Notes under the pieces: model-generated
The model's database searches: none
Told to the model about the DNA's origin: nothing
Seen by the model: only the letters and a program-made list of their open reading frames with translations
Assembly (NCBI GenBank): GCA_965234405.1
Contig: OZ248346.1
DNA length: 64,000 nt
Direction: 5' to 3' (one strand)
Origin: Planktophila turicensis
GTDB taxonomy: Bacteria > Actinomycetota > Actinomycetes > Nanopelagicales > Nanopelagicaceae
Position numbers and translations under genes: made by a program
Shown here: positions 9,344-17,328 of the stretch, one piece after another
How the letters are laid out: every line of letters begins with the position of its first letter
How positions within the stretch are numbered: the first letter of the stretch is position 1

Positions 9344-10513
9344 CTATCTCCCCAAGAACTTATTCCATGCACGGTTTTCAGACGAAAGTGAAACAGTTGA
9401 TCCACCAACCATCGCCATTTCATAGACATCATAAATCTTCTCAGCAACCACATCCCAATCGAACTCTTGGGCGTAAAGCTTCCCGCGCTGTGCAATTGCT
9501 CGGCGCTTGCCCTCATCACCCAGCAGATCAATAATCTTTGCTGATAAATCGGCTGAGTTTTCTGATTCAAAGAGCGTTCCATATTGACCGTGTCCAAGGA
9601 GTGAATCAAAGGCAGGAATATCACTAGCGACAACGCTTGCCCCGCCCGCCAGCGCTTCGGCAAGAATGATTCCGAAGGATTCTCCACCTGTATTGGGCGC
9701 GATGTAGAGAGCAACAGATGCGAGGAAGTTCGCCTTCTCTTCTTCACTAATTCGTCCCAGGAAAGTGAATCGTGAATGTAAAGAAGGATCGATCTCCTTC
9801 AGTGCAGCTTCACTATCGCCAGGACCGGCTATGAAAACCTTTACATCTGGATATCGAGAAATTATTGCGGGAAGAGCGGCAGCCAGAATGTCTAACCCTT
9901 TTCGCTTCTCTTCGAAACGACCAATAAAACCAATTGTGTTGCCTGTCCATCGCTGATCAATCGAACCGTCTCTGTAACGGTCTGCGTAAATTCCATTAGG
10001 AACAACAATCGCATCAGTTTCAAGATGCTCAGTTAGCGTTTCGCGTGCTGCCTCGCTGACTGCGATTCGTGCTGTAAGTTTTTCAATCACGGGTTCAAGA
10101 ATCGGAGCAACAGCAAAAGTAACTTTTTGGCGTTTTGCTGCAGCATGAAAGGTTCCGACCATTGGTCCCTCGGCTGCCCAACATGTCAGTAGAGAGATTG
10201 AAGGAATCGCGGGCTCGTGAAGATGTAACACGTCGAAGCTTCCATTGTTAATCCACTGTCGAACTCGAGCAAAGGCAATCGGTCCAAAGAGAACGCGTGC
10301 GACGGCCCCGTTGTATGGAATTGAAATTGGCCGACCAGCGCTGGTTACATAATCAGGAAGATTCTCTTCATCGATTGCTGGAGCAAGCACCGAAACGTAA
10401 TGTCCTTGGCGGATTAAATACTCCGCAAGATCTCCGACGTGGCTTTGTACTCCGCCCGGTGTATCCCATCCATAAGGGCAGACAATTCCAATTCGCTTCT
10501 TAGATAACGGCAT
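9344..10513 (-). CDS. pimA: Phosphatidylinositol alpha-mannosyltransferase (PimA-type GT4)
   Basis: A 389-aa retaining GT4 glycosyltransferase expected to transfer the first mannose from GDP-mannose to phosphatidylinositol on the cytoplasmic face of the membrane. The N-terminal Rossmann domain has CPYGWDTPGGVQSHVGDLA. The C-terminal domain has IGFIGRFEEKRKGLDIL and the donor-site motif GGESFGIILAEALAGG. Its start overlaps the acyltransferase stop by 1 nt (TGATG). The pgsA, acyltransferase and mannosyltransferase order is the conserved actinobacterial PIM cluster, which makes the specific assignment convincing. Confidence 0.92.
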   Translation of the reverse strand: MPLSKKRIGIVCPYGWDTPGGVQSHVGDLAEYLIRQGHYVSVLAPAIDEENLPDYVTSAGRPISIPYNGAVARVLFGPIAFARVRQWINNGSFDVLHLHEPAIPSISLLTCWAAEGPMVGTFHAAAKRQKVTFAVAPILEPVIEKLTARIAVSEAARETLTEHLETDAIVVPNGIYADRYRDGSIDQRWTGNTIGFIGRFEEKRKGLDILAAALPAIISRYPDVKVFIAGPGDSEAALKEIDPSLHSRFTFLGRISEEEKANFLASVALYIAPNTGGESFGIILAEALAGGASVVASDIPAFDSLLGHGQYGTLFESENSADLSAKIIDLLGDEGKRRAIAQRGKLYAQEFDWDVVAEKIYDVYEMAMVGGSTVSLSSENRAWNKFLGR

Positions 10514-11406
10514 CAGTTGCTCCCTTCAGAACTTTCATCACGTGCATCGACCCAGATTCTTTGCAGCATATGCCAATCTTCTGGATGCTGTGCAATGCCA
10601 ACGGAGAAAAGTTCCGCGGTCATCTGCACTGTCTCTTCAATGCGCTCAGTTTCACTCCCATGGCTCGGCACCTGTACTTCATGGAAATCAATGTGAATTC
10701 CGGTTTGCGTATAAGAGACGTGGGCAACGATAAGTGGGATTCCTGTTTTGACTGCCAATAAAGCCGGACCAGCAGGCATGCGCGCATTGCTACCGAAGAA
10801 ATTAACATCGATTCCTGAATGGGATAGATCTCTGTCGGCGACAAGTGCAATCAAGCGCTTCTCTTTGGCCCGCTTCACGAGAGTGATGAAAGACCTGCTA
10901 TCGAGAGAAAGTACTTCAAAACCCATAGATTCTCTGTGGCGCAGGAATTTCTGAAAAAGTGCTTCCGGCTTTAATCGCTCGGCAACTGTCACTAGAGGAA
11001 TACCAAGTGAACAGAAGTAGGCACCAGCGTGGTCCCAGTTTCCAGAATGGGGCAGTGCGACCACTACTCCCCGACCATCTTTCATAGGATCGAGCAAGAG
11101 GTTCTCATTGGTCGTAGTGACAGTTTTGCGAATTCGCTCCGTACTCCAATTTTGAATACGGAAGGTGTCACACCAGTAACGCATATAAGAGGACATTGAT
11201 TGAGCGACCAGCGTCTCAAGTTCAATCTCATTGAGTTGTGGTTTTACTTGATGGAGATTGGAGCGAAGCCTTTGGATGCTCTTTCCATTTCGACGATGAG
11301 TGATTTCGCCTATCGAATAGAAGAGTGAATAAGCCGTCTTCTCTGGCAGCGTTCGAACAATCCACCACCCGAGAAGATAAGCGATGAGCGTAATGCGATC
11401 TTTCAT
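10513..11406 (-). CDS. Phosphatidylinositol mannoside acyltransferase (PatA/LpxL-like)
   Basis: A 297-aa lauroyl/myristoyl-acyltransferase-family protein expected to acylate PIM mannose. The catalytic H-x4-D motif is HSGNWD in LPHSGNWDHAGAYF. An ALVADRDLSHSG stretch and a glycine/proline-rich acceptor segment (GSNARMPAGPALLAV) follow. The N-terminal helix (LIAYLLGWWIVRTLP) should anchor it to the membrane. A 25-residue in-frame extension upstream is rejected because the ATG at 11406 gives the usual ATGA overlap with pgsA. Confidence 0.9.
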   Translation of the reverse strand: MKDRITLIAYLLGWWIVRTLPEKTAYSLFYSIGEITHRRNGKSIQRLRSNLHQVKPQLNEIELETLVAQSMSSYMRYWCDTFRIQNWSTERIRKTVTTTNENLLLDPMKDGRGVVVALPHSGNWDHAGAYFCSLGIPLVTVAERLKPEALFQKFLRHRESMGFEVLSLDSRSFITLVKRAKEKRLIALVADRDLSHSGIDVNFFGSNARMPAGPALLAVKTGIPLIVAHVSYTQTGIHIDFHEVQVPSHGSETERIEETVQMTAELFSVGIAQHPEDWHMLQRIWVDARDESSEGSN

Positions 11407-12005
11407 TGAGTCAGGAGTCCATCGCGAACTACTTTGATTCGTTGGATAACTGTGACTACACCAAGAATTGCAAGCAGCCATAGTCCGGTGGCTAGTGCGT
11501 ATGGCACATTCAGGCCCTCGAATCCGACAGCGGTGAGAATGATGACGAGGCGCTCAGTTCGTTCTGCGATACCAACAGAACAATTAATTGAATAACTTTC
11601 GGCTTTAGCGCGGATGTATGGGATCAAAAGTCCTGTGACAAGAGTGATCAGTCCAAGATACGAAAGCTTGTCATCGGCTTCAATGAGCGGAATAAGGATT
11701 GCAATGATGATTGCGGAGTCAGTGATTCTGTCGATAGTTGAATCAAGAAATCCTCCCCACTTACTTGCACCACTGTGAGATATTCGAGCCATGGTGCCAT
11801 CGAAGAGATCGCTAAGAGCAAAGAAAGAAATGAAGAGAGTTCCAACGAAATACTCTTCCTGCGGATAGAAATAGCCGGCAGAGATAAGAACGCCCAGTGC
11901 ACCAAGCAAGGTAATTGTGTTTGGAGTCAGGCCAACTCGCAGGGCAAAGCGAGCCACAGGTTCAATTAATCGAGTGACTGCTGGTTTCAGTGCGCTACTA
12001 ATCAT
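11403..12005 (-). CDS. pgsA: CDP-alcohol phosphatidyltransferase, probable phosphatidylinositol phosphate synthase
   Basis: An integral membrane enzyme (about 200 aa, six helices) that condenses CDP-diacylglycerol with inositol phosphate. The family motif D-x2-D-G-x2-A-R-x9-G-x3-D-x3-D is complete: Asp66, Asp69, Gly70, Arg74, Gly84, Asp88 and Asp92 in my numbering. The first gene of the minus-strand run. An ATG at 12014 (MVPM) is also in frame. I prefer 12005 because TACGAT lies exactly 7 nt upstream, matching the leaderless pattern seen throughout the window. The inositol substrate is inferred from the adjacent PIM genes. Confidence 0.9.
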   Translation of the reverse strand: MISSALKPAVTRLIEPVARFALRVGLTPNTITLLGALGVLISAGYFYPQEEYFVGTLFISFFALSDLFDGTMARISHSGASKWGGFLDSTIDRITDSAIIIAILIPLIEADDKLSYLGLITLVTGLLIPYIRAKAESYSINCSVGIAERTERLVIILTAVGFEGLNVPYALATGLWLLAILGVVTVIQRIKVVRDGLLTQ

Positions 12006-12012
12006 CGGCACC

Positions 12013-12022
12013 ATCGTAGGCT
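12013..12022. promoter_or_regulatory. Overlapping divergent -10 elements for pgsA and the EF-G-like gene
   Basis: On the minus strand TACGAT (12013-12018) ends 7 nt before the pgsA ATG at 12005. On the plus strand TAGGCT (12017-12022) ends 7 nt before the ATG at 12030. Neither start has a Shine-Dalgarno, so both mRNAs would be leaderless. The two hexamers share two bases, so the promoters could hardly be occupied together. Inferred from sequence pattern only. Confidence 0.5.
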
Positions 12023-12029
12023 TACCCGC

Positions 12030-12626
12030 ATGTCTTCACCTAGCGCCAACGCTGTGAAACGTATCCATGTATACGGTCATGCCAGCGCATCTCCTAAGAC
12101 CGTGGCAACTGCTTTCGGGGCACGCTTCACCGATAGCCCTGAAGGGGAATCTGACTTAGCTATCTTTGCCATTAACCCTTCTGCCGGAATTGATCAGCAA
12201 GCTATAGATAACTGGGCCGCTCTAGATGATTTCCAGATCCCGCGAATGGTCGTAGTAAATGGCCTTGAAGGACAAGAGCTCGATTTTGAAGATGCCGTCA
12301 TGGTTGCCAACCGTGTCTTCGATCAACTTGTAACTCCGTATCTAGTTCTTCACGATGATAACGGCGAGGTAGCAGCGCTCATTAGATTGCAGGATTTGCA
12401 GATAATTGATTACACAAAGAATCCACCTCAGCTTCGAGCAAGTGATCCTGAGCATGAAGAACTCGTACGTGAATTTCGTGAAGAATATTTCGATCTGACA
12501 TCAGAGATGGATGAAGGTGCCTTTGCAGCCGGCATTTTATTTCCAGCTATTCCGATTAACTTGATAAAAGGTATCGGTGTAGATGTCGTGCACAGTTATA
12601 TAGATTTACTACCAAGCAGCAGCTAA
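12030..12626 (+). CDS. Degenerate EF-G-like G-domain protein lacking nucleotide-binding motifs
   Basis: A 198-aa protein that reads as a shortened translational-GTPase G domain. Residues 11-24 (RIHVYGHASASPKT) align with the EF-G P-loop segment, but the GxxxxGK[ST] signature is broken. Residues 42-80 (DLAIFAINPSAGID then IPRMVVVN) follow the stretch up to NKxD, which here is NGLE. The end, GVDVVHSYIDLLP, matches the end of the EF-G G domain. Switch regions are missing and domains II-V are absent. It probably does not bind GTP in the usual way, and its function is unknown. It interrupts the usual thrS, HIT, pgsA order and overlaps HIT by 18 nt at the 3' end. Confidence 0.8.
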   Translation: MSSPSANAVKRIHVYGHASASPKTVATAFGARFTDSPEGESDLAIFAINPSAGIDQQAIDNWAALDDFQIPRMVVVNGLEGQELDFEDAVMVANRVFDQLVTPYLVLHDDNGEVAALIRLQDLQIIDYTKNPPQLRASDPEHEELVREFREEYFDLTSEMDEGAFAAGILFPAIPINLIKGIGVDVVHSYIDLLPSSS

Positions 12627-13133
12627 CTCATCTCGCGTCATAGTAAGTAACTGCGGTAACACTTTCGTTTTTCCAATAATTGGCATGAAGTTAGCATCGC
12701 CCGACCAGCGAGGAACAATATGTTGGTGGATATGTGCTGCAACTCCTGCACCTGAAATCGCACCTTGATTCATTCCGAGATTGAATCCATCGGCACTCGA
12801 GACTTTCCGAACGGTTTTCATCGCGTGGGCGCTCAAGTCGGTGATTTCATGACGCTCTTCATCGGTCAGATCGGTTAAATCTGCAACATGTCGATACGCG
12901 CACACAAGCAAATGTCCTGGGTTGTAGGGATAGAGGTTCATCACCACATAAGCAGTCTTACCGCGGGCAACAACCAAACCTTCTTCATCTGAAAGCGATG
13001 GGATACGACAGAAAGGACATTGAACATCGTTGCCATCGAGTGGGCGATTTTCCCCACGCAGGTAATCAAGGCGGTGGGGAGCCCATAAACGCTGCCAACC
13101 ATCTGGCATGCCTACACCGTTGATTTCAGACAT
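12609..13133 (-). CDS. HIT-family hydrolase/phosphorylase (Ap4A-type)
   Basis: A 174-aa HIT-domain protein of the actinobacterial Ap4A-phosphorylase-like branch. The catalytic triad motif is HIHQHIVPRW, and CPFCRIP near residue 40 is the usual zinc-site start. NPGHLLV and MNQGAISGAGVAAH complete the fold. The likely substrate is a dinucleoside polyphosphate, possibly a by-product of aminoacyl-tRNA synthetases, which would suit its place 2 nt downstream of thrS. Substrate not determined by sequence. Confidence 0.9.
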   Translation of the reverse strand: MSEINGVGMPDGWQRLWAPHRLDYLRGENRPLDGNDVQCPFCRIPSLSDEEGLVVARGKTAYVVMNLYPYNPGHLLVCAYRHVADLTDLTDEERHEITDLSAHAMKTVRKVSSADGFNLGMNQGAISGAGVAAHIHQHIVPRWSGDANFMPIIGKTKVLPQLLTMTRDELAAAW

Positions 13134-13135
13134 TA

Positions 13136-15124
13136 CTAAACCTGTTTACGGTTAGCGACGATCTCTTTGATCTCCGCGATTGCATCTGCGATAGAAATAC
13201 CGTTCTTCTGATCACCATTGCGATATCTAAAGGAGACCGCCCCGGCATTCATATCTTCTTCGCCTGCAATGACCATGAAAGGAATCTTCTGCATCTGTGC
13301 GTTACGCACCTTCTTCTGCATACGGTCATCTGAAGAATCTAGTTCAGCGCGAATACCCGAAGATTTCATCTGCTTCACAACGCCATGTAAATAATCAGTG
13401 AAGTTATCGGCAACCGGGATTGCCATCACCTGAACGGGTGCAAGCCATGGAGGAAACGCGCCTGAATAATGCTCTGTAAGAACGCCGAAGAATCGCTCGA
13501 TTGAACCAAAGAGCGCACGGTGAATCATCACTGGTCGCTGACGTGAACCATCTGCAGCGGCGAATTCAAGTTCAAATCTTTGTGGAAGCTGGAAGTCAAC
13601 CTGGATTGTGGACATCTGCCATGTGCGACCGATTGCATCTTTAGCTTGTACAGAAATCTTTGGTCCGTAGAATGCAGCTCCGCCTTCATCAAGAACTAGT
13701 TCAAGATTCTGAGCAACTGCAGCTTTACGAAGAGCCTCAGTAGCTTCTGCCCAATCCGCATCTTCTCCAACAGATTTTTCTGGGTTGCGAGTTGAGAGTT
13801 CGAGATAGAAATCTTCGAGACCGTAATCGCGGAGCAAGTTAAGAACGAAGGTGAGAAGTGAATCGAGTTCACCTGGCATCTGCTCTTTGGTGCAGTAGAT
13901 GTGAGCATCGTCTTGAGTAAAGCCACGAGCGCGTGTAATTCCGTGTAACACGCCTGACTTTTCATAGCGATAAACAGTTCCAAATTCGAAGAGTCGAAGT
14001 GGTAGCTCGCGATAAGAACGCTGACGTGACTGGAAGATGAGATTGTGGAACGGGCAGTTCATCGGCTTCATGTAGTACTGCTGACCCGCACGCTTAATTG
14101 TTCCGTCGGCATGGAGCTCTTCATCCATGATCATTGGTGGGTACATACCTTCTGAATACCAATCAAGGTGGCCAGACTTCTGGAAGAGCGCTGCCTTGGT
14201 TAAGTGAGGTGAGTAAACAAATTCGTACTCTTCTTCTTCATGGCGCTTGCGCGAATAATCTTCCATCGCACGTCGAACGATGCCACCCTTTGGATGAAAC
14301 ACGGCAAGACCAGAACCGATCTCTTCAGGGAATGAGAAAAGGTCTAGCTCCTGGCCAAGGCGACGATGGTCACGCTTTTCAGCCTCTGCAAGAAGTTCGA
14401 GGTAGGCGTTGAGTTCATCTTGTGATGGCCACGCTGTTCCGTAGATACGTTGCAGCATTGGATTCTTTTCAGATCCACGCCAATAAGCGGCGGCGCTACG
14501 CATCAACTTAAATGCTGGAATATGTTTTGTAGACGGAAGGTGCGGCCCGCGACAGAGATCAGACCAGACTGGTTGTCCATCTCGACCTAGATTGTCATAA
14601 ATCGTTAACTCTGCGCCACCAACTTCAACGTTGGTCTCGTCAGTTCCACCACCCTTAATTCCAATGAGTTCGCACTTATACGGCTCGTGAGCCAGTTCCT
14701 TCAGTGCGTCAGCTTCAGTAGTAACTCGACGCTTAAATCGCTGTCCTTCTTTCACGATCTTGCGCATTGCGCTTTCAATCTTTTCTAGATCATCAGGATT
14801 GAAAGGGTTCTGTGGATCGAAGTCGTAATAGAAACCATCGGTGATGGGAGGTCCAATACCTAAACGTGTTTGTGCAAAAACTTGCTGCACTGCTTGCGCC
14901 ATCACGTGCGCTGTTGAGTGGCGAAGAACCGATAGCCCTTCTGGTGAAGAAATCGAAATGCCTTCAATGACATCGTCATCAACAAGGTCGGTCCAGAGGT
15001 CCTTCAGAGCGCCATTTACTTTGCAGACAACAATCTCTTTATTCTCGGCAAAAATATGGGTTGGTTTCTGATCTGCCTCGATGCTGCGAACAGCGCCATC
15101 GACGGTTACAGAGATCATGGACAT
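13136..15124 (-). CDS. thrS: Threonyl-tRNA synthetase
   Basis: ThrRS (662 aa) charges tRNA-Thr. It has an N-terminal TGS-like domain, an editing domain with RHSTAHVMAQAV (the HxxxH motif that deacylates Ser-tRNA), then the class II core. The core includes MKPMNCPFHNLIF with a zinc-ligand Cys, motif 2 around RLFEFGTVYRYEKSG, and motif 3 near MIHRALFGSIERF. A C-terminal anticodon-binding domain ends the protein. The start is supported by a TAGGCT hexamer ending 6 nt upstream. Full length and intact. Confidence 0.98.
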   Translation of the reverse strand: MSMISVTVDGAVRSIEADQKPTHIFAENKEIVVCKVNGALKDLWTDLVDDDVIEGISISSPEGLSVLRHSTAHVMAQAVQQVFAQTRLGIGPPITDGFYYDFDPQNPFNPDDLEKIESAMRKIVKEGQRFKRRVTTEADALKELAHEPYKCELIGIKGGGTDETNVEVGGAELTIYDNLGRDGQPVWSDLCRGPHLPSTKHIPAFKLMRSAAAYWRGSEKNPMLQRIYGTAWPSQDELNAYLELLAEAEKRDHRRLGQELDLFSFPEEIGSGLAVFHPKGGIVRRAMEDYSRKRHEEEEYEFVYSPHLTKAALFQKSGHLDWYSEGMYPPMIMDEELHADGTIKRAGQQYYMKPMNCPFHNLIFQSRQRSYRELPLRLFEFGTVYRYEKSGVLHGITRARGFTQDDAHIYCTKEQMPGELDSLLTFVLNLLRDYGLEDFYLELSTRNPEKSVGEDADWAEATEALRKAAVAQNLELVLDEGGAAFYGPKISVQAKDAIGRTWQMSTIQVDFQLPQRFELEFAAADGSRQRPVMIHRALFGSIERFFGVLTEHYSGAFPPWLAPVQVMAIPVADNFTDYLHGVVKQMKSSGIRAELDSSDDRMQKKVRNAQMQKIPFMVIAGEEDMNAGAVSFRYRNGDQKNGISIADAIAEIKEIVANRKQV

Positions 15125-15128
15125 GGGG

Positions 15129-15854
15129 TTAGCCTACCGAAACAGGCTTACAGTTCGCGCGAATTTGCTCCTCAAGAACGCGTGAAGCATCTCCTATTTT
15201 CAATTTCATATCCCCGATATGCGAGATGGGCTGGGCAATTCGAAGACTGGAGACCATAAATCCAGATTCGATCTCTGGAATCTCAGAGACGTGGATTGGC
15301 CGAACCTTCACTCCGCAATTCTCTACTGCGATTGCGCGGATAACGCCCGGAAGAATTCCAGATGAAATGGGCGACGTGACCCACTCGCCTCCAATCAAGA
15401 AGATGAGATTCGATACGGCAGTTTCAGTGATTTCGTTCTTTTCATTAAAGAGCACACTGTCGTGATAACCCTCGTCATTGGCCGCATCAATTAACCCAAA
15501 GCGGAAGTCATAGGGAAAGCGCTTGTGAACTTCACCGATGACGGTTTGTGTGTAGAAATTCAAACGAGCTGGATCTATTAGCTCGACGTAAGAGTCATGA
15601 GTGATATGGAATACGTCTTCCCCGAAGCAAATTCTCATCCGTCCCACATCATGAGGATTTTCGCCGAGAACTCTAATCATCTCTTCTCGAATGAAGTCTT
15701 CAGACGGAATTGAAATACCGAGTTCTAGCGCTGATTCCAAGGCTCGACGCATGTGGCGTCCAAGGGCAATGGGTGCACCGTTAACGGTCTTAATCGTTTC
15801 AAAGATTCCAGAACCTTGAGGGAAGCCATGGCCATCTAGTTCTACCGAAGTCAT
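15129..15854 (-). CDS. pabC: Class IV aminotransferase, probable aminodeoxychorismate lyase
   Basis: A 241-aa PLP enzyme of fold type IV. HGFPQGSGIFETIKTVNG near the N-terminus, GEVHKRFPYDFRF carrying the presumed PLP lysine, NEITETAVSNLIF, and SGILPGVIRAI are typical of the family. Because it overlaps pabB by 4 nt (ATGA), the best reading is release of pyruvate from aminodeoxychorismate to give p-aminobenzoate for folate. A branched-chain or D-amino-acid aminotransferase cannot be excluded from sequence alone. The start at 15854 was chosen over an upstream in-frame extension lying inside pabB. Confidence 0.85.
   Translation of the reverse strand: MTSVELDGHGFPQGSGIFETIKTVNGAPIALGRHMRRALESALELGISIPSEDFIREEMIRVLGENPHDVGRMRICFGEDVFHITHDSYVELIDPARLNFYTQTVIGEVHKRFPYDFRFGLIDAANDEGYHDSVLFNEKNEITETAVSNLIFLIGGEWVTSPISSGILPGVIRAIAVENCGVKVRPIHVSEIPEIESGFMVSSLRIAQPISHIGDMKLKIGDASRVLEEQIRANCKPVSVG
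15131..15136 (-). promoter_or_regulatory. Putative leaderless promoter of thrS (-10 TAGGCT)
   Basis: TAGGCT on the minus strand ends 6 nt before the thrS ATG at 15124 and lies at the very end of pabC. There is no Shine-Dalgarno. This suggests thrS can be transcribed independently of pabBC. Pattern-based inference. Confidence 0.45.
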
Positions 15855-16837
15855 AGCTCTCCCCCTGCGATCGAAATGAGATGACGCGCTTTGAGCTGCG
15901 TCTCCTCCCATTCTGCAGCAGGATCACTTCCCCACGTGATTCCCGCTCCCGTACCAAAATTAAGAGTGCTTCCTTCATGCCAAAAGGTGCGAATTGCTAC
16001 CGATAATTCCGCACGGTCACCATGAATCCATCCAAGAGTTCCGCAGTAAGGTCCACGCAATCCCTCATTCTCTTCAATGATGGAGAGTGCAGAACTCTTT
16101 GGCGCACCGCTTACTGATCCAGGAGGCATCGTGGCTTCCAAGATTTCACGCCATGAGATTCCCGATTTCAATCTTCCTTCGACATCCGAGACTAGATGAG
16201 TAATCCCAGGATGCTTCTCATTTCTAAATAGCTCAGTTACTTCGATTGATCCGGCATCACAGATACGACCTAAGTCGTTACGCATCAAATCAACAATCAT
16301 CAGATTCTCAGCTTTATCTTTCTCGCCAAATACATCCTGATCACTTCGAATTGTTCCCTTGATAGGCGAGGTAATGATCTTTGAACCGTTTCTAGACAGG
16401 AAGCGCTCTGGAGATGCCGATGCGACTTCCAGGCCGTCAATATTGAGATAGAAAGCGAATTGCGCCGGATTGCGTTCAAGCAATTGAGAGAACAATCCTT
16501 CTAAAGAATCGCCTTCAAAGGGTTGGCTCAAGATTCGGCAGGCGTTAACTTGGTAGACGCCACCGCGGGCAATGGATTCACGAATCTTCGAAACGTAACC
16601 GATGTATTCACTCTGACTCAGTGATGTCGACCAACGTGAAGTAAGAATCTCCCATTTATGCTCAAGGAAATTGTCTTCCGAAACATTTGCAAAACGAGCG
16701 AATCTTGCTTTTCCCTCAAAAGAAATAGAGACTGCCCAGAACGATCCATCATCTAAACGGCTAGCGTCGTCAGTGATTTCGACGCAATTGGTTGCGTGAA
16801 TTCCACCCATCCACATCTGCGTTATCGGGGCTGACAT
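15851..16837 (-). CDS. pabB: Aminodeoxychorismate synthase component I
   Basis: A 328-aa chorismate-utilising enzyme that aminates chorismate for folate synthesis. The key motif PIKGTIRS has the lysine typical of PabB rather than the alanine of TrpE. ENLMIVDLMRNDLGRI, PPGSVSGAPK and YCGTLGWI follow in the normal order. It is shorter than many homologues because most of the N-terminal domain is trimmed. No PabA glutaminase is in the window. The ATG at 16837 has TAGCCT ending 6 nt upstream. Confidence 0.93.
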   Translation of the reverse strand: MSAPITQMWMGGIHATNCVEITDDASRLDDGSFWAVSISFEGKARFARFANVSEDNFLEHKWEILTSRWSTSLSQSEYIGYVSKIRESIARGGVYQVNACRILSQPFEGDSLEGLFSQLLERNPAQFAFYLNIDGLEVASASPERFLSRNGSKIITSPIKGTIRSDQDVFGEKDKAENLMIVDLMRNDLGRICDAGSIEVTELFRNEKHPGITHLVSDVEGRLKSGISWREILEATMPPGSVSGAPKSSALSIIEENEGLRGPYCGTLGWIHGDRAELSVAIRTFWHEGSTLNFGTGAGITWGSDPAAEWEETQLKARHLISIAGGEL

Positions 16838-16843
16838 GGGGCA

Positions 16844-16849
16844 AGGCTA
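16844..16849 (-). promoter_or_regulatory. Putative leaderless promoter of pabB-pabC (-10 TAGCCT)
   Basis: TAGCCT on the minus strand ends exactly 6 nt before the pabB ATG at 16837, with no Shine-Dalgarno in between. The stretch from here to the tRNA-Gly promoter holds no gene. Confidence 0.45.
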
Positions 16850-16889
16850 CGCATATAAAGCCTTCGAAATCCCTTTCAAAAATCCCGCT

Positions 16890-16919
16890 TTGGCAGTTCA
16901 GCCCGCACTGCGCTAGATT
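16890..16919 (+). promoter_or_regulatory. Promoter of the tRNA-Gly/Cys/Val cluster
   Basis: TTGGCA at 16890-16895 and TAGATT at 16914-16919 are separated by 18 nt. This is a good sigma-70-like promoter whose expected start lies about 10 nt before the 5' end of tRNA-Gly. It is the only convincing promoter seen ahead of the three tRNAs. Confidence 0.6.
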
Positions 16920-16935
16920 TGCCCCTGCACAAAAT

Positions 16936-17008
16936 GCGGACGTAGCGCAGCTGGTAGCGCGGAACCTTGCCAAGGTTCAGGTCGCGGGTTCGAACCCCGT
17001 CGTCCGCT
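16936..17008 (+). tRNA. tRNA-Gly(GCC)
   Basis: Complete cloverleaf: acceptor GCGGACG pairs with CGTCCGC, the D arm follows TAGCGCAGC, the anticodon stem GAACC/GGTTC encloses loop TTGCCAA with anticodon GCC at 16969-16971, and the T arm contains GGTTCGAACCCC. The 3' CCA is not encoded. First gene of a three-tRNA cluster. Confidence 0.97.
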
Positions 17009-17056
17009 CGGATTAACCGCCGCTTCGAATTTATTTTCAGGTGGCGGTTTGTCTAT

Positions 17057-17130
17057 GGTCGGATGGCCGAGAGGCGAGGCAAGGGACTGCAAATCCCTCT
17101 ACACGGGTTCAAATCCCGTTCCGACCTCCA
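17057..17130 (+). tRNA. tRNA-Cys(GCA)
   Basis: Acceptor GGTCGGA pairs with TCCGACC, the anticodon stem AGGGA/TCCCT encloses loop CTGCAAA with anticodon GCA, and the T arm is ACGGGTTCAAATCCCGT. The gene encodes its own CCA at 17128-17130, unlike its two neighbours. Confidence 0.97.
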
Positions 17131-17200
17131 GCTCTTCTTTTTTCAATAAGAGAAGATTTGGTTGAGCACTACAATTACGACACACAATTCAATATACCTA

Positions 17201-17272
17201 GGACGATTGGCTCAGCGGTAGAGCACCACATTGACATTGTGGGGGTCACTGGTTCGATCCCAGTATCGTCCA
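17201..17272 (+). tRNA. tRNA-Val(GAC)
   Basis: Acceptor GGACGAT pairs with ATCGTCC, the anticodon stem CCACA/TGTGG encloses loop TTGACAT with anticodon GAC, and the T arm is CACTGGTTCGATCCCAGTA. No encoded CCA. Last of the cluster, 8 nt before a strong terminator. Confidence 0.97.
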
Positions 17273-17280
17273 CTTAAGAG

Positions 17281-17318
17281 AAAAGCCCACCGCCACATCA
17301 GTGACGGTGGGCTTTTCT
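17281..17318. terminator. Bidirectional terminator between tRNA-Val and uraA
   Basis: AAAAGCCCACCG at 17281-17292 pairs with CGGTGGGCTTTT. The stem extends past one mismatch by CAC/GTG and closes on a loop of about 4 nt. Flanking A and T runs allow it to end the tRNA transcript on the plus strand and uraA on the minus strand. It is one of only two clear intrinsic terminators in the window. Confidence 0.9.
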
Positions 17319-17328
17319 TATTTACTAC

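Noticed and set aside
16792..17277. Open frames running through the tRNA cluster
   Set aside because: They cross three clear cloverleaf genes and have no start signal or protein character.
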